Part shown: in pieces, positions 22,984-33,836 of the stretch
How positions within the stretch are numbered: the stretch's first letter is position 1
Layout of the letters: each line of letters opens with the position of its first letter
Source of the DNA: Reticulascus tulasneorum
Lineage: Eukaryota; Ascomycota; Sordariomycetes; Glomerellales; Reticulascaceae
Direction of reading: 5' to 3'
Assembly: GCA_001557505.1 (NCBI GenBank)
Contig: LSAX01000007.1
Location: 2,976,001-3,040,000 of the forward strand
Length of the DNA: 64,000 nucleotides
Program-made: the position numbers and the translations under genes
Notes under the pieces: model-generated
The model's input: the letters and a program-made list of their open reading frames with translations, nothing else
The model's database searches: none
What the model was told of the DNA's origin: nothing

Positions 22984-24879
22984 CTAGACAGCCCTGCCGC
23001 CATGTGGGGAGATGGTCTCCCCAGCCTCCTTCTCCTTGGCAGTCAACGAACCTCCGTGCTCAGAGCTGGTCTTTTTATCGAGATTTTCTGGTTCCTCCGC
23101 CATAGTCTCAGTGACGGCCGGCTCATCCTTGCGCCAGAAGTCCTTCTTGCCCTTCGACATACGAACAACCCACGGTGGGAAGAATCCACCCGGAATTCGC
23201 CAGGTCCATGGATCCTTCTCATGCTTGTTGTGCGGGACGATGCGACCACCTGAAGCCTTCTCGACAATGAGGACCACGGTGTTGATGAGTATGTAGCTGC
23301 AGATGCCACCAATAAGGCCATCGGCGATCGAGTAGGTGAATGGCATGAGGGCAATGGTGATGAACGCGGGAATCGCATCGCCCATGTACTTCCAGTTAAT
23401 CTCGGTGACAGATTGAACCATCATGGATCCAACAAGGATGAGCACGCAGCCGGTAGCCCACGGTGGAATGGATGCGAAAATTGGAGCGAAGAATATGGAG
23501 ATGAAGAAACAGATGCCAGTCACTACGGAAGTCAGGCCAGTCTTGCCTCCTTCAGAGATGCCGGCACCAGACTCGATATATGCGGTAACGGGCGGAGTGC
23601 CGAGAATGGCACCGATAGAGATGCTCAAGGCATCGACCATGTAAGCGATCGACGATCCTTCAAAGTCCTGGGTAACGGGATCCATCAAGTCGGCGAATCG
23701 AGCCATGGAGTACAGGGTACCAGTGCAATCAAGAATGTCGACATACAGGAAAGTGATGAGAGCCAGTCCAAATTGACCACCGTATTCTGAGACATCCCAC
23801 TGCTGAACGTTGAGAGTCTTGCCGATTTGGTGAAAATCAACAACTTTCCTGAAGAAGTTGAAGTTGTCGTCGCCGACGGGTGTGTAAGGGAAGTAGGTGA
23901 TCGCGGACGTTCGGGGCCAGGAGATGATGCTAACGAGAAGGATGCCGGCGATGATGGCGCCTTTAACGCGGTACATCATCAAGAAGACGGTCAAGAAACC
24001 GCCACAGAAGATGCCAACCCACATGGCAGGATTCCTCATCTTTGTCGAGTCAGGGCAGAGGCCATCTTCGTCCTTCATGCCTGGCAGACATCCGGCCAGT
24101 TGCAGTGGCGTTGCCTGTGCGCCAACGACCAGGCCGATACCTTCGCTGTACGTGAGACCGATGAGAGTCAAAAAGAGACCAATACCGACACCGGTTGCGA
24201 GTTTGATGGATCGGGGAATGGCTCTAGCGAGCCACTGCCGCAAACCCAACAAGGCGAGGCCGAAGAAAACGAAGCCCTCGACGAAGATGGCAGTGAGTGC
24301 GACCCCATATGGCACAGATCCCGTGCCATGGAAGCCAACGACAGTGTAGGCAAAGTATGCGTTCAACCCCATGCCAGGAGCAAGTCCAACAGGCCTGTGG
24401 TAGCCTTAGTTAGTACGCGGTCTCGTGGAAGTAGTCGAAGAGATTTGAGCCGAGTAACTCACATATTTGCAAAAAGCCCCATGCAGAACGTGGACAAGGC
24501 GGAAATGGCAGCAGTGGCAGTAACTAAATCTCGCTTGACCTCACCCAGACACAACAAGTAATCCTGGTCGACCAAGCAGATGGGGTCCGCTTCCGTACTG
24601 TTGCACACACAGGTGCCGCCGCTGTCGGCCACTATGGACGAGTTGACGGCAATGATGTAGGCCATGGCGAAGAAAGTTGCCAGTCCGGCACGGATCTCGG
24701 TGAAGAAGTACGACCCCTTCCTTTCTCTGCGCTGCGATTCAAACGGCACCCATCAGCATGGACAACTTGTACATTAAGGGCCACAAAATACATACGTGAC
24801 CAGAGCCATCGAGCTTGAACCATCTCCCGACCGGGCTCGCGGCGATCTTGGCATTGGTAGAATGAATCCACCCTGCCAT
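22984..24879 (-). CDS. azgA: AzgA-type adenine/guanine/hypoxanthine permease
   Basis: This is a plasma-membrane proton symporter for purine bases, of the AzgA-like branch of the nucleobase transporter superfamily. Three exons, 24879-24796, 24731-24463 and 24394-22984, encode 587 residues, close to the roughly 580 of Aspergillus AzgA. Introns are 64 and 68 bases with GTATGT and GTGAGT donors, and both joins fall in conserved sequence (LDGSGH|RRERKGSYFFTEIRAG and LFANM|PVGLAPGMGLNAYFAY). Further family marks are AMAYIIAVN, FLYVDILDCTGTLYSMARF and VTAYIESGAGISEGGKTGL, which carry the acidic residues shown to matter in AzgA. About a dozen hydrophobic segments and a charged C-terminal tail are visible. 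A short Cys-containing loop (GGTCVCNSTEAD) follows the first membrane helix. Upstream DNA contains single GATA-type words, expected for a nitrogen-regulated gene, but nothing decisive. Confidence 0.93.
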
Positions 24880-27800
24880 GGTGAAAAACTGAGGGCGAAT
24901 GAGCTCGGGGAAACCAGAATCTCAATCACAGTCAATGCTGCGCAAGGTAAATGTACTGTCGGAGATCGATTTGATTGCAAAAGCCGACAGACTGCGACGC
25001 GACAACTCAGCACTGATTGGGGAGAGATATTTTCCATGTGGCATTGGACGGGGAACCACGGTAGCTTTATGGATGCAGCAAGGCCCGCAGCACCAGGAGC
25101 TGTTATCAGTCGAGACTCAAGCCATTTCTCATTAGTGAGATGGATTACATTTGTTGATCGTCCATGTACATGAATGTCGGGGGAGTCCACGATAGGGGCG
25201 GCGTGGAGCACAGCGGCATGCAACCGCGCCAGCAGCAGCTAGGTGAAGAGCTAGTTCCTCCGCCCTAGCATCGGCGACGCACGAAACAGTACTGGATGGA
25301 TGGTTGTACTCCCATATTGGGTGAAGCTTATCATCCCTGCTGCCGAGGATCAGACAAGAAAAGCTTAGCCAATAGTCATTCTCCGGAGTGTCAATCCCTG
25401 ATCTGCTGCAGGTGTGAGAGCCGGCGCTGAGCCAGATTTGTCGATGGCGTGTGGCGACTGGGGGGGAGTACGAAGTACACACTGAAGCAGAAATTGCGAT
25501 TTGGGCTACTCCGATCTCCCATTTACAGCCAGGCATAAGACGAACAGCGTCCTTTAGGGTCGAAAGTGTGCCATCATGATATGTGGGATGGCTCATTCTG
25601 GCGTTCGCTCATGCAAAGCGATAGGGCGGCCTGGAAGCAATGATGCTGGTGCGCAGAGCCCAGCCGCACATGAAATTTGATGCGTGGCAGCGGCGATGGC
25701 CGGCTCCGATCTTGCATTTCCATCCACGGACTAGAGTGCCTACCTGGGACAGGCTAGAAGCAGTGGGTGTTCGGGAACGACTGGGGAAGCTAACTTGCTG
25801 CTACAAACCTCAATGGCTGGTCAAGCCCTGCTAGTGAGTGGGGAGAAGTTGTCAGAGTGGTGGTGCAGGTGGGCGGCCGTGACCGAACGAGGACCTGGCG
25901 ATAACAGAAAGCCTCATTAGCGCCACCGGCCCTGTCCTCCACTAATAGGCCGGGTCCTATCTCGCCAAGACCGGCCTTCCCAGCTGGTGGCTTGCCATGT
26001 CGTGACTACTTTGGTATGCAAATTACCCACACGACCTTACTCACGACTAGGTTCTCGACTATCGACGATTGGAACCGTGGGTTTTTGCTACAGGGAAAAA
26101 AGAAGAAAGCGAAGACATACTCCGTAGGAGTACATACATAGGCAGATCCATGCGATCGACGGGCTCAATTACACCTCCTAGGCGCGTAGCAAACGAGAAA
26201 CTCCTGATGCTCGAGAGAGCACTTCTGTGGTGAGGTATTATTTTCAGCTGGTACCTACCTCGTGGCCTCGTATATCATACCTCGCGGTCGGTGCACACAC
26301 AAAACCATTGATCCCACCTACGGGAACGGATCCTCTCGCTAATCCATATTATCTATCATTCAGCTGTACGGACTAGAAATGCCTCTAGTCAATCAGCATG
26401 CCGCCGAGTTGGCAATCATGACTACCCTAACTTTCCCATATCAGATCTCTGTAAGGCAAATTCGCCCATGGTAATCGAGGAAAATCCATGGTGGGGGATA
26501 TAACACCATGAGTAACAAGGCACTCCCCTGCTGCCGCCCGGGACCTTGGCACTCGGGCATAGAGACCGGGCCTGAGGGACGCGACGGCCGTGTTGACCGA
26601 GGTAGAATGACCCCGTCACTAGATGATAAAAGCACTACATATGGTAGAGAAGTCGATGTAGAATACTGTGCTGCGTAAAGGTGATGTGGATCTGGCCAGC
26701 AACCGTCCGGCGGGGATGGAAAAAAATAATCTGGCCAGCCAATCCGTCAGTGGGGCGGTTGAAGCTGATGAAGAGCATTTAAGGCGTTGATCTCGGATGG
26801 TACGGCATCCCGGCGAATTACCAAATAGCTAGTGGATGCTGTGATTCCCGCAATTGCGATTCCCAAAGATTATCTGTACGACATGATCGTTAGCCGAACT
26901 CGCCACTTTCAGTGCTAAATGAACCGGTTTGGCGCGCGCACAGCATCACGGAATTTCTTTTTACACTCCCGAGTCGCGTCCATTCCACGCTTCGGGTCTC
27001 CCCGTCAAAGCATTTCGTCGCGCTTGCAAACTATAAAGATGGCGCCGCCCATATACAGTAGTGAACGTTTCAGATTATGCGTATTCTCTATTCCAGTGTC
27101 ATTGCAGCGCCTCAATCTCCCCGCCGGTCCCAAGTGAGTGACTGAAACTGGACGACCGCGCCGCTCTCCGCCTTTTGTTGCGTTACGTATTTCCATCAAA
27201 TATGCACGCCGAATCTCCAGCTCCCATTCAATACAAACCGCATAGTTCCGCCCGACAAGACTTCTGCCGCTGAATATTTGAACACTGATAGCGCTTGCTG
27301 TCAGGCAGGTAGCGGCGAGTCTAACATCCGTTACCTGCGCTGCAAGCTAAGTGAATAGCATAAAAAGTGTCTGTCAGTCCTGGTGCAACAAATGGGGGGT
27401 CAAAGGTGGGCCGACGTCACCACCTCCCTTACTACGTAGGAGGTATGCATGCACTACAGATGTCAGCCAGACTGCGGAGCACCTCTTGCATGACAAGTTA
27501 CAGCATGCCGCTACGAAGTACGTCTTCAATGACTGAACCTAATTGTGGGCATGTGGAGTTCCCTTTCTCTCCACGGCCTTGAGCTTCACCTGTGCCAGGG
27601 TAATAATCGTCGTCCAATATTCCAATACTCTATTTCATACCCATTTAGACATTGAGCTCCTGGAACCGATCTCTGCAAACCTGCCCCCTAACTTTTAGTT
27701 TGCCGCGATAAGTTCGGACGGCTGGCCAGCATCTAATCTTGCTTCTGGCAAGAATATCCAAAGTCACGCTCGGCCGGACCTCGTCGAAGTAATTCAATCG

Positions 27801-28437
27801 TCCTAACTTTAGTATATTTTGTGTTAACGTCACCAGGTGATGCGCTGGCAACATGACGATGCGGTAGAGTTCCAAAAAGCCGCGGGGTCTAGGGACGGGA
27901 CGTCGTACGTACGCTTGCACTTGACATCCCTAGTGGCTGATACCCACAATCTGGCGTAATATCAGACAAACAAGGGGGTTGGTGGTCATAACAGATAATT
28001 TAATATCTCAAAAACCAGTTCCTCATGGTGCGGGACGTCTTCTGGACGGGATATCCTTTCTCTTGGTCCCTCACCGCAGTTTCATATTGGTCGGGACGGG
28101 TGATTTTTTGTTCTGGGCCACACAAACGACATTGGATGAAATGACGTCACGGTCAAGACCCTGCATTTGGGCTTCAGATGGCTGGCCCCAATATCGGCAG
28201 CCATCATGATCACCCCACATCGACAAATCAAGCGATCGCCACTTGTGACGCTATCCTCATGCGATGCCACCTGGGCAGATCCTATCCCCTTTTTCCCTGA
28301 GAATGGGTTATATACCGCAGCACCCAGAACGTGGTCCAGGCCTATAGTCTCGGATCATGCACGCGATACAACAGCACCCACAATCTCGACTGTCTCCCAC
28401 ACCCTTTGGCTTCTCCTGAAGATCTCAACATCACATT
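24880..28437. other. Long stretch without a supported gene
   Basis: This 3.56-kb region separates the divergent starts of the purine transporter (-) and the gene at 28438 (+). The best frame, 154 codons on the minus strand at 25132-25596, has random-looking composition, and nothing else passes 100 codons. A TATA-like word (GGGTTATATACC) lies about 130 bases before ATG 28438. A small gene with several introns could be hidden here; I cannot see one. Confidence 0.45.
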
Positions 28438-29274
28438 ATGGCCCAACCTTATCGGCATAGGGCCAGAGAATCGGATGGCCATCGCTACTTCGAGGAACCA
28501 GCGATCGTGGCCGACCCCTATGATCCCTATCATTCACATTACCGCGGCAGGCCAGAGAAGCACCTCCACAGACCAGCTAGCCACGATCCGTACGAGTCCA
28601 GACGGGGCCGCAGCGGTCGCGGGTCTTATGATGAGCCGAGGTATGGTCGCAGAGACCTACCTGATGCGTACGAGCCCAGACGTGGCCGTAGCGAAGCCCG
28701 CCCGGCTCACGAACCAGATCCGTACCGTGGTCATGACCGGCCACATCGTGATCACGGGCCCGATCATGGATACCCCCCACGCACAAGAGACACACAGCAG
28801 TTGCGGTACCCTGACCTCGACGACGACTACCGCCCGGCGCGCAATAGGCCAAAGTCTCACAGCCGCGGTCGGATGCGGGACACTTCCGCCGACCGCCACA
28901 GACATCCGTCTGCTGGGTCGAAATCCACGCGGCACCGGTCGATGCCGAACAGCAAATCAACGGGAAGCCGCCCGAAAACCCATTCCGGTACCGAGTATAA
29001 AGTGCTTCAAGAGGCGGCTCGGACAGCCGTCCAAGTTGGTGCCCAAGCAGCATTCCGGATGCGCAACGAACCAGGTCCATGGCTTGGCGAGAAGGGCACG
29101 AAGGTTGCAACCGCTGCTATCGGCGCAGCATTGGTGGATACGTTCATGGGCCACAAGCACGCGAAAATGAAGGGCGGTATGCGGCATCTGGCAATGCGTC
29201 AGGCCGCTGATTTTGCGCTCGGAAAAGCGGTAGTGCAACCTGTCGCGGCCAATGAGGGACGGAAACGGCGCTAG
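28438..29274 (+). CDS. Basic Arg/His/Tyr-rich fungal protein with a Gly/Ala-rich C-terminal region
   Basis: An intronless frame encodes 278 residues and is preceded by a TATA-like box. Residues 1-185 are very hydrophilic, rich in Arg, His, Asp, Pro and Tyr, with loose repeats of the form DPYESRRGRS, EPRYGRRD and AYEPRRGRS, and are probably disordered. Residues about 186-278 form a more ordered part with small-residue helices (EYKVLQEAARTAVQVGAQAA, GEKGTKVATAAIGAALVDTF) and a basic segment, KHAKMKGGMRHLAMRQAADF. This C-terminal pattern resembles a domain found in several fungal proteins with charged repeats, but I know no function for it. It is clearly protein-coding by composition. A binding role for nucleic acid or membrane would be a guess. 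Confidence 0.72.
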   Translation: MAQPYRHRARESDGHRYFEEPAIVADPYDPYHSHYRGRPEKHLHRPASHDPYESRRGRSGRGSYDEPRYGRRDLPDAYEPRRGRSEARPAHEPDPYRGHDRPHRDHGPDHGYPPRTRDTQQLRYPDLDDDYRPARNRPKSHSRGRMRDTSADRHRHPSAGSKSTRHRSMPNSKSTGSRPKTHSGTEYKVLQEAARTAVQVGAQAAFRMRNEPGPWLGEKGTKVATAAIGAALVDTFMGHKHAKMKGGMRHLAMRQAADFALGKAVVQPVAANEGRKRR

Positions 29275-29784
29275 GAATCTCTTGTCTGGGTATGGACGAC
29301 CTTGTTACGACGGTGATGTGGGAACTTTGTCACCAGGAGCCATGTTATTATGAATTGAGCTGAGCATTGGGCAAGATTGCGTTAATTTCAGGGCATATGG
29401 TTGGCGTCTTTGGCTTTGAGTATGGGAACGTGCATTTTGTTCAGGATTGGGCTACCTTATCTATGGATGTAATGACGGGGTATGATTAATGGCGTTTTCG
29501 TCAAGACATTGAATTTCACTCTGCACACCAGATAATTCGGCCGTAAACTTTCGGGCGACCCAGTAGTCATTGTGGCACACATGCCGTAGGTTCTGCTGCT
29601 TAAGGGGAATTAATGTCTTTCGGGGGTCGGCTATTGGTATCTAGGAGATTACAACACACATCTGCAACGAACCCTCTTGACCCAGGTACATTTCGCCCAC
29701 GCCGCTGCTACTTTTCTGTTCTTTTTGTTTTATAAAAAAAACCGTCAGCAATTGTCCCCGGAATTTTGCCGTTTTGAGAGGTAC
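29275..29784. other. Convergent intergenic region
   Basis: The 3' ends of the gene at 28438 (+) and of the acyltransferase (-) meet here. A short T-rich then A-rich tract lies near 29715-29745. Nothing else is seen. Confidence 0.5.
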
Positions 29785-31333
29785 TCACACTGTTACAGTG
29801 CTAGGCTGCTTTTCCTGGTGTGATGCATTAAACTCGGCAAATTCCTCCGCAACCTTCTGCCACGCCTCTGGAAGCAAAGTCCCGGCCAGCCAATAATTGC
29901 CTTGGAGATCCTTCCCCAAGATCACCATCATATCCACTGACACTTTACCTTGCTTCCTAACCTGCGCCCAGTGATTAACCATTCTCCCAGGAGTGCGGCC
30001 GGGCCGGATTACGGCCGGGCTGAAGTCGACAACGTTGAAAAACTTGGCTTTGGTCCAGTTCGTCATCATAACGTACTTGCTCTTCGGGTCGCCAAATAAT
30101 GGGCCGGTAGGTCTGGAGCTTTCTTTGTATTCTCTGATGATGGCCCGAGTTTGAGGCTCTGTGATCTGCTCCATAAGCTGTGTGCGGATTCTTGACGCCA
30201 TGTGACCTAGGGAGCAGGTTGCGGTCTCTTGTATGTTCAACAAAGCATATGATAATACAATCAGGTTTTGGACGTACGTGTCGTCAGGTTTAAAGATAGA
30301 CGTTAGCCTGCCACGGAGATCGACCGCATTCGTCACAACTGCAGGCCGAGCGCGGGGGTCCGCAGATATCGCCTTCTGTGCGACCCAGGCGCTGAGGATA
30401 TCGCCATCGCTAAGGAAGAGTTCTTCCGGCAGGCCTATCTTGGCTTTTCGCCGGATGTGGGCCATGAAATCGGCAGGCAAGAACATAAGGTGCGACTCGG
30501 CCTTGGATTTCCGCACCAGTTGCCATGCAAGTCTGAGAACAAATCTTGTCCACTCGACGGTGCTTGAGCGTTTCGTCGCTAGTATGTATGGCTCTTTGGC
30601 ATCCGACGGGGTCCCAACATCTTGTAGAACGTCCTCTGCAGTTCCCATGAGATCCGATATTTCACTCTCCCGACCAGCAAGGACCAGTGACATTCCCTTC
30701 ACTATCGCGTGCATTCCCATGACATCGGTCATGGTGTGCGGGAACATGATCCCTACCAACGTTGCGTCCTGGAAAGAGGTAACATGCAAACCGATCTGCG
30801 GCTGATCGGTACGTACGTAGTCTTCATGTGTCTCCGGCGCATCGGGCGGGGTGACGAGGGGCGCAAGAACACTGTCGTTGGACTGTATCGATGGCCCCTC
30901 AGTGGCATTGGGAAGGTGGCTAGCAAGTGGATGCTCGTCGATGTCGTGGGGGAAAACGTTGTGAGAGAACCGTACAGCTGGCCGCTCGTCTGTGAACTTC
31001 TCAGGGACATGAACCTCAAGCTTGCCGTTTTTCTAGATTTCGTTTAGCCGCCATTCATATCATAACATCAGTTCATACTCGGCGCGCACGACTCACGTTT
31101 AGCCTCAGACGCCCCCCGAGCTTCTTCCAAGACCCGATCTCGAGTAGTCCTGCGAGAGCGAGGTGAAGTTTTCCTGCGTCTAGGACGTCGTCAAATCGGA
31201 GGGTCCAAACGACAACACAGCTGCGAAACACATCGTCAAAGCGGTAGACCGGGAAGATAGTATCACTCTCAACCGGGCGCGGAATCACTGGCCGTTGCTT
31301 GTTGCCAAAACAGTTGCGCATGATACCTGCCAT
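29785..31333 (-). CDS. BAHD-like acyltransferase (transferase family)
   Basis: Two exons, 31333-31097 and 31032-29785, separated by a 64-base phase-0 intron (GTGAGT to TCTAG), encode 494 residues. The catalytic HxxxD motif is present as FPHTMTDVMG (H178, D182), preceded by the usual hydrophobic strand TLVGIMF. The start of the protein (DTIFPVYRFDD) and the GRL segment (WKKLGGRLRLN) also fit fungal members of the trichothecene acetyltransferase/BAHD type, which move acyl groups from CoA to hydroxyls or amines of small molecules. The second family motif, DFGWG, is replaced by DFSPA, as in many fungal members. Substrate and pathway cannot be read from sequence. The next gene upstream on the same strand is a PDR transporter, a pairing seen around small-molecule modification or detoxification loci; no polyketide or peptide synthase gene is present in the window. 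Confidence 0.82.
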
Positions 31334-33836
31334 CTTCGTGACTTTGCGGCGCAAAAAGATAAAAGATGGTGATATTCTGTCGGAGAGCTGGTTACTCTTG
31401 TCAATTTAGGTTTCTCGCCATCCAAAATGGGTTTTGAGCTCCAACACCTGGGACTTATATATGACGGGCCATGAGTGGGGCATTGCGAGTCATCCCATAT
31501 CAAACTTTCTGGCATGTCTTTAATGTCTTGCGTAGCACACTATGGTACAGAGTGGCTATTTTCGTTTCCCCCTGGCTAACATTTGCAGTCCATCTTGAGC
31601 TATGTCTAGTAAATCCCGCCGGGGATTTGAAGCTAGCTGAAGGCGGCACGTCTATATCTGGCACCGGTTAGCACCCTCCAGTCCGGGATTGCTTTCGTAT
31701 ATTGCATGACTAATCCAGGACGTGTGCAGCGGTCTGTTGACCAGTTCTATCGTTTAAGGTTCGCAGTTTGTCTTGGACCGTATCTGATAACAGTTCAGGG
31801 AAATCGGTCGGGCCAAATGATAAAGGTAAATTAGTCCAGATAGCTTACTAGCACCACACCGTTTTAAGTCTTACGGCCCCATTGGCCATCGTCTTTGTTC
31901 CTTCAAACATCGACATTACTCCCGGGCCTGTGCATCCTCTCAAGATTTGATTCACATTTTAAGCCGGGCTAGAATACCGGTTATTGGGTGTGGGGCGCCG
32001 CTGTGGAACGTTGCCCTTGGGTATAGGGCCGAATCTGTGCAAGTCGCCCGTGTCAGACTTGAAATAATTTCGCGTGAGCATCTGCAAGCATTGCGGCCCT
32101 TGCCTAGGAGAAGGATATTGCTACAGGAGAAACTCTAGCAGTTTTCAACGACTGCACTTTGCGTAACTGAAGTCTCCAACCTAAACATCCAAAAGAAACC
32201 CCACAGGGAGAAGGGGGGCAATCGTCAAAAGCCGCATGCAACTGGAATGCTGGGAGATTGTATGCAGGGAGGCAGATCATTTGTACCTCTCTCTCCGCAC
32301 TATAACGTGCCCTCGGAAAACACAGCCTATGCTCTTTTCGGACACCATCATCACTTACATTGAGTTGCACATGTGTGGTCAACATATCATAGCCCGGTGA
32401 CACATCGGCCTTGCAGGACACACACATAGCATCCTTTCATGATTAAATATCAGCAGCGGGAAGTCAACTCTCGTGGAATTCATCATCGGAAGTTCCACTA
32501 ATGCTTAAACCCCGCTTGTACAATGAGCCTAGGATGCATAGCGCACCATGTACTGCAGCTAATTTGAGCCACCATGATAAACTTTCAACCCCACGGAAGT
32601 GATGATCTGATCAACGGTCACTTTCTCGTGCTTTGAGACATGATCGGCCGGGTCATGTTCATGCGAAAGCAGTTTTCCTAGTTTGCCCCACGCAGTCATA
32701 GATGCGAGACATGCGGCCCGCGTGGGTTCGCATCTATACGTTATGTTTTCAAGTCATCCTGTTTAATAGCTTCGTTCATCCTGGACATGCGAGGCTCTCG
32801 ACTATACTATTGGATTCCACTTACACTGATCGAGGCTAAGCGATTACCGTCCGTCTATAGCTGCTTTTAAATAAATATATCGACCTGCAAAGTCTGTTGT
32901 GCGTGTCGGACTTGGTGTTCGCCTACGGGTGTGAGTGTGTGATCTGTGTGGTGTACTGGTGGTTCACGAGTCTTGCGTCTCCCATTTCACCAAGCTCCAG
33001 TTACTATCAAAGCTCAAGATACAGCCAAGAAAATGCCTGGATTTAACGTACTAGAAATGGCATTAAAGGCCAAGTGCGAGCTATGATTCCGAGAGCTCAG
33101 ATATGCATGAGGTAATCAAAGTCGTAGTTATCCCGAGGCAAACTTAGTCTATGGAAAGACGCCTTTCGCAGTTTCCGTAACGCGAGTTTAGTAGGGTATC
33201 AGTCTCTCTAATCTACGGTTACTTAATCAGCGATCATACAGCAGGGCATCTCACGGCAACCAATACTTTCTTTAAACAAAGGCCGATTTGTAACGCCAGA
33301 CATCGACAGTGGCTAGTATACACAACTCCCAATCAGAGTGCTGATACCTAATTACTTGCGGAAGCAAGGGGGGGGGACTTACGAAAAGCTATCGTAGCTG
33401 TAGATGATGAGAACAATTACCATGGGGGATGTGAGGCCATGGGGAGTAGTGATACTGTCCTTCGCAACCGCGGAGTTGGCACGTACAGCGTTGCCAAAAA
33501 CCAATATGATTGTACCGTAGAAGTTACATAATATGGTATTGACATTAATATCATGGGGTCTAGACCAGATCTCCAATTTGTGTCGTGAAACGTGAAAGGA
33601 CGAAGCAAAGTAGGGCCAATATTGAATGTGGCTCTTGCCGAAGCATCACGACCCATCTAATTATACGCTTATGTCTAAATCTAGTCTAAATGTCTACGTC
33701 TCTATGACTTTACCAACGATCTGGTTCATCGTTTTTCTGAAGTATCTCATCCCGCTAAAGCCTCCAATGTCTACGCGAGTTCCTTTGCAATCAATTTACC
33801 CATGAAACATGTCGCGCACACTATTGCCATCAACGC
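31334..33836. other. Intergenic region
   Basis: These 2.5 kb hold the acyltransferase promoter and the 3' end of the ABC transporter gene. Frames on both strands are short and of random composition. A run of nine G lies near 33370. I see no RNA gene, repeat or recognisable relic. Confidence 0.45.

Noticed and set aside
23413..24561. Plus-strand frames of 125 and 244 codons
   Set aside because: They lie antisense to the well-supported purine transporter exons and have the composition of complementary strands of membrane-protein codons.
25132..25596. 154-codon minus-strand frame
   Set aside because: Random-looking residue composition, Cys/His/Arg scattered without pattern, no splice or promoter context.
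28331..29170. 279-codon plus-strand frame overlapping the gene at 28438
   Set aside because: Thr/Arg-rich shadow of the real frame in the same DNA; the frame beginning at ATG 28438 has the ordered C-terminal region and a TATA-like box.
30233..30805. 190-codon plus-strand frame
   Set aside because: Antisense to the acyltransferase catalytic region.
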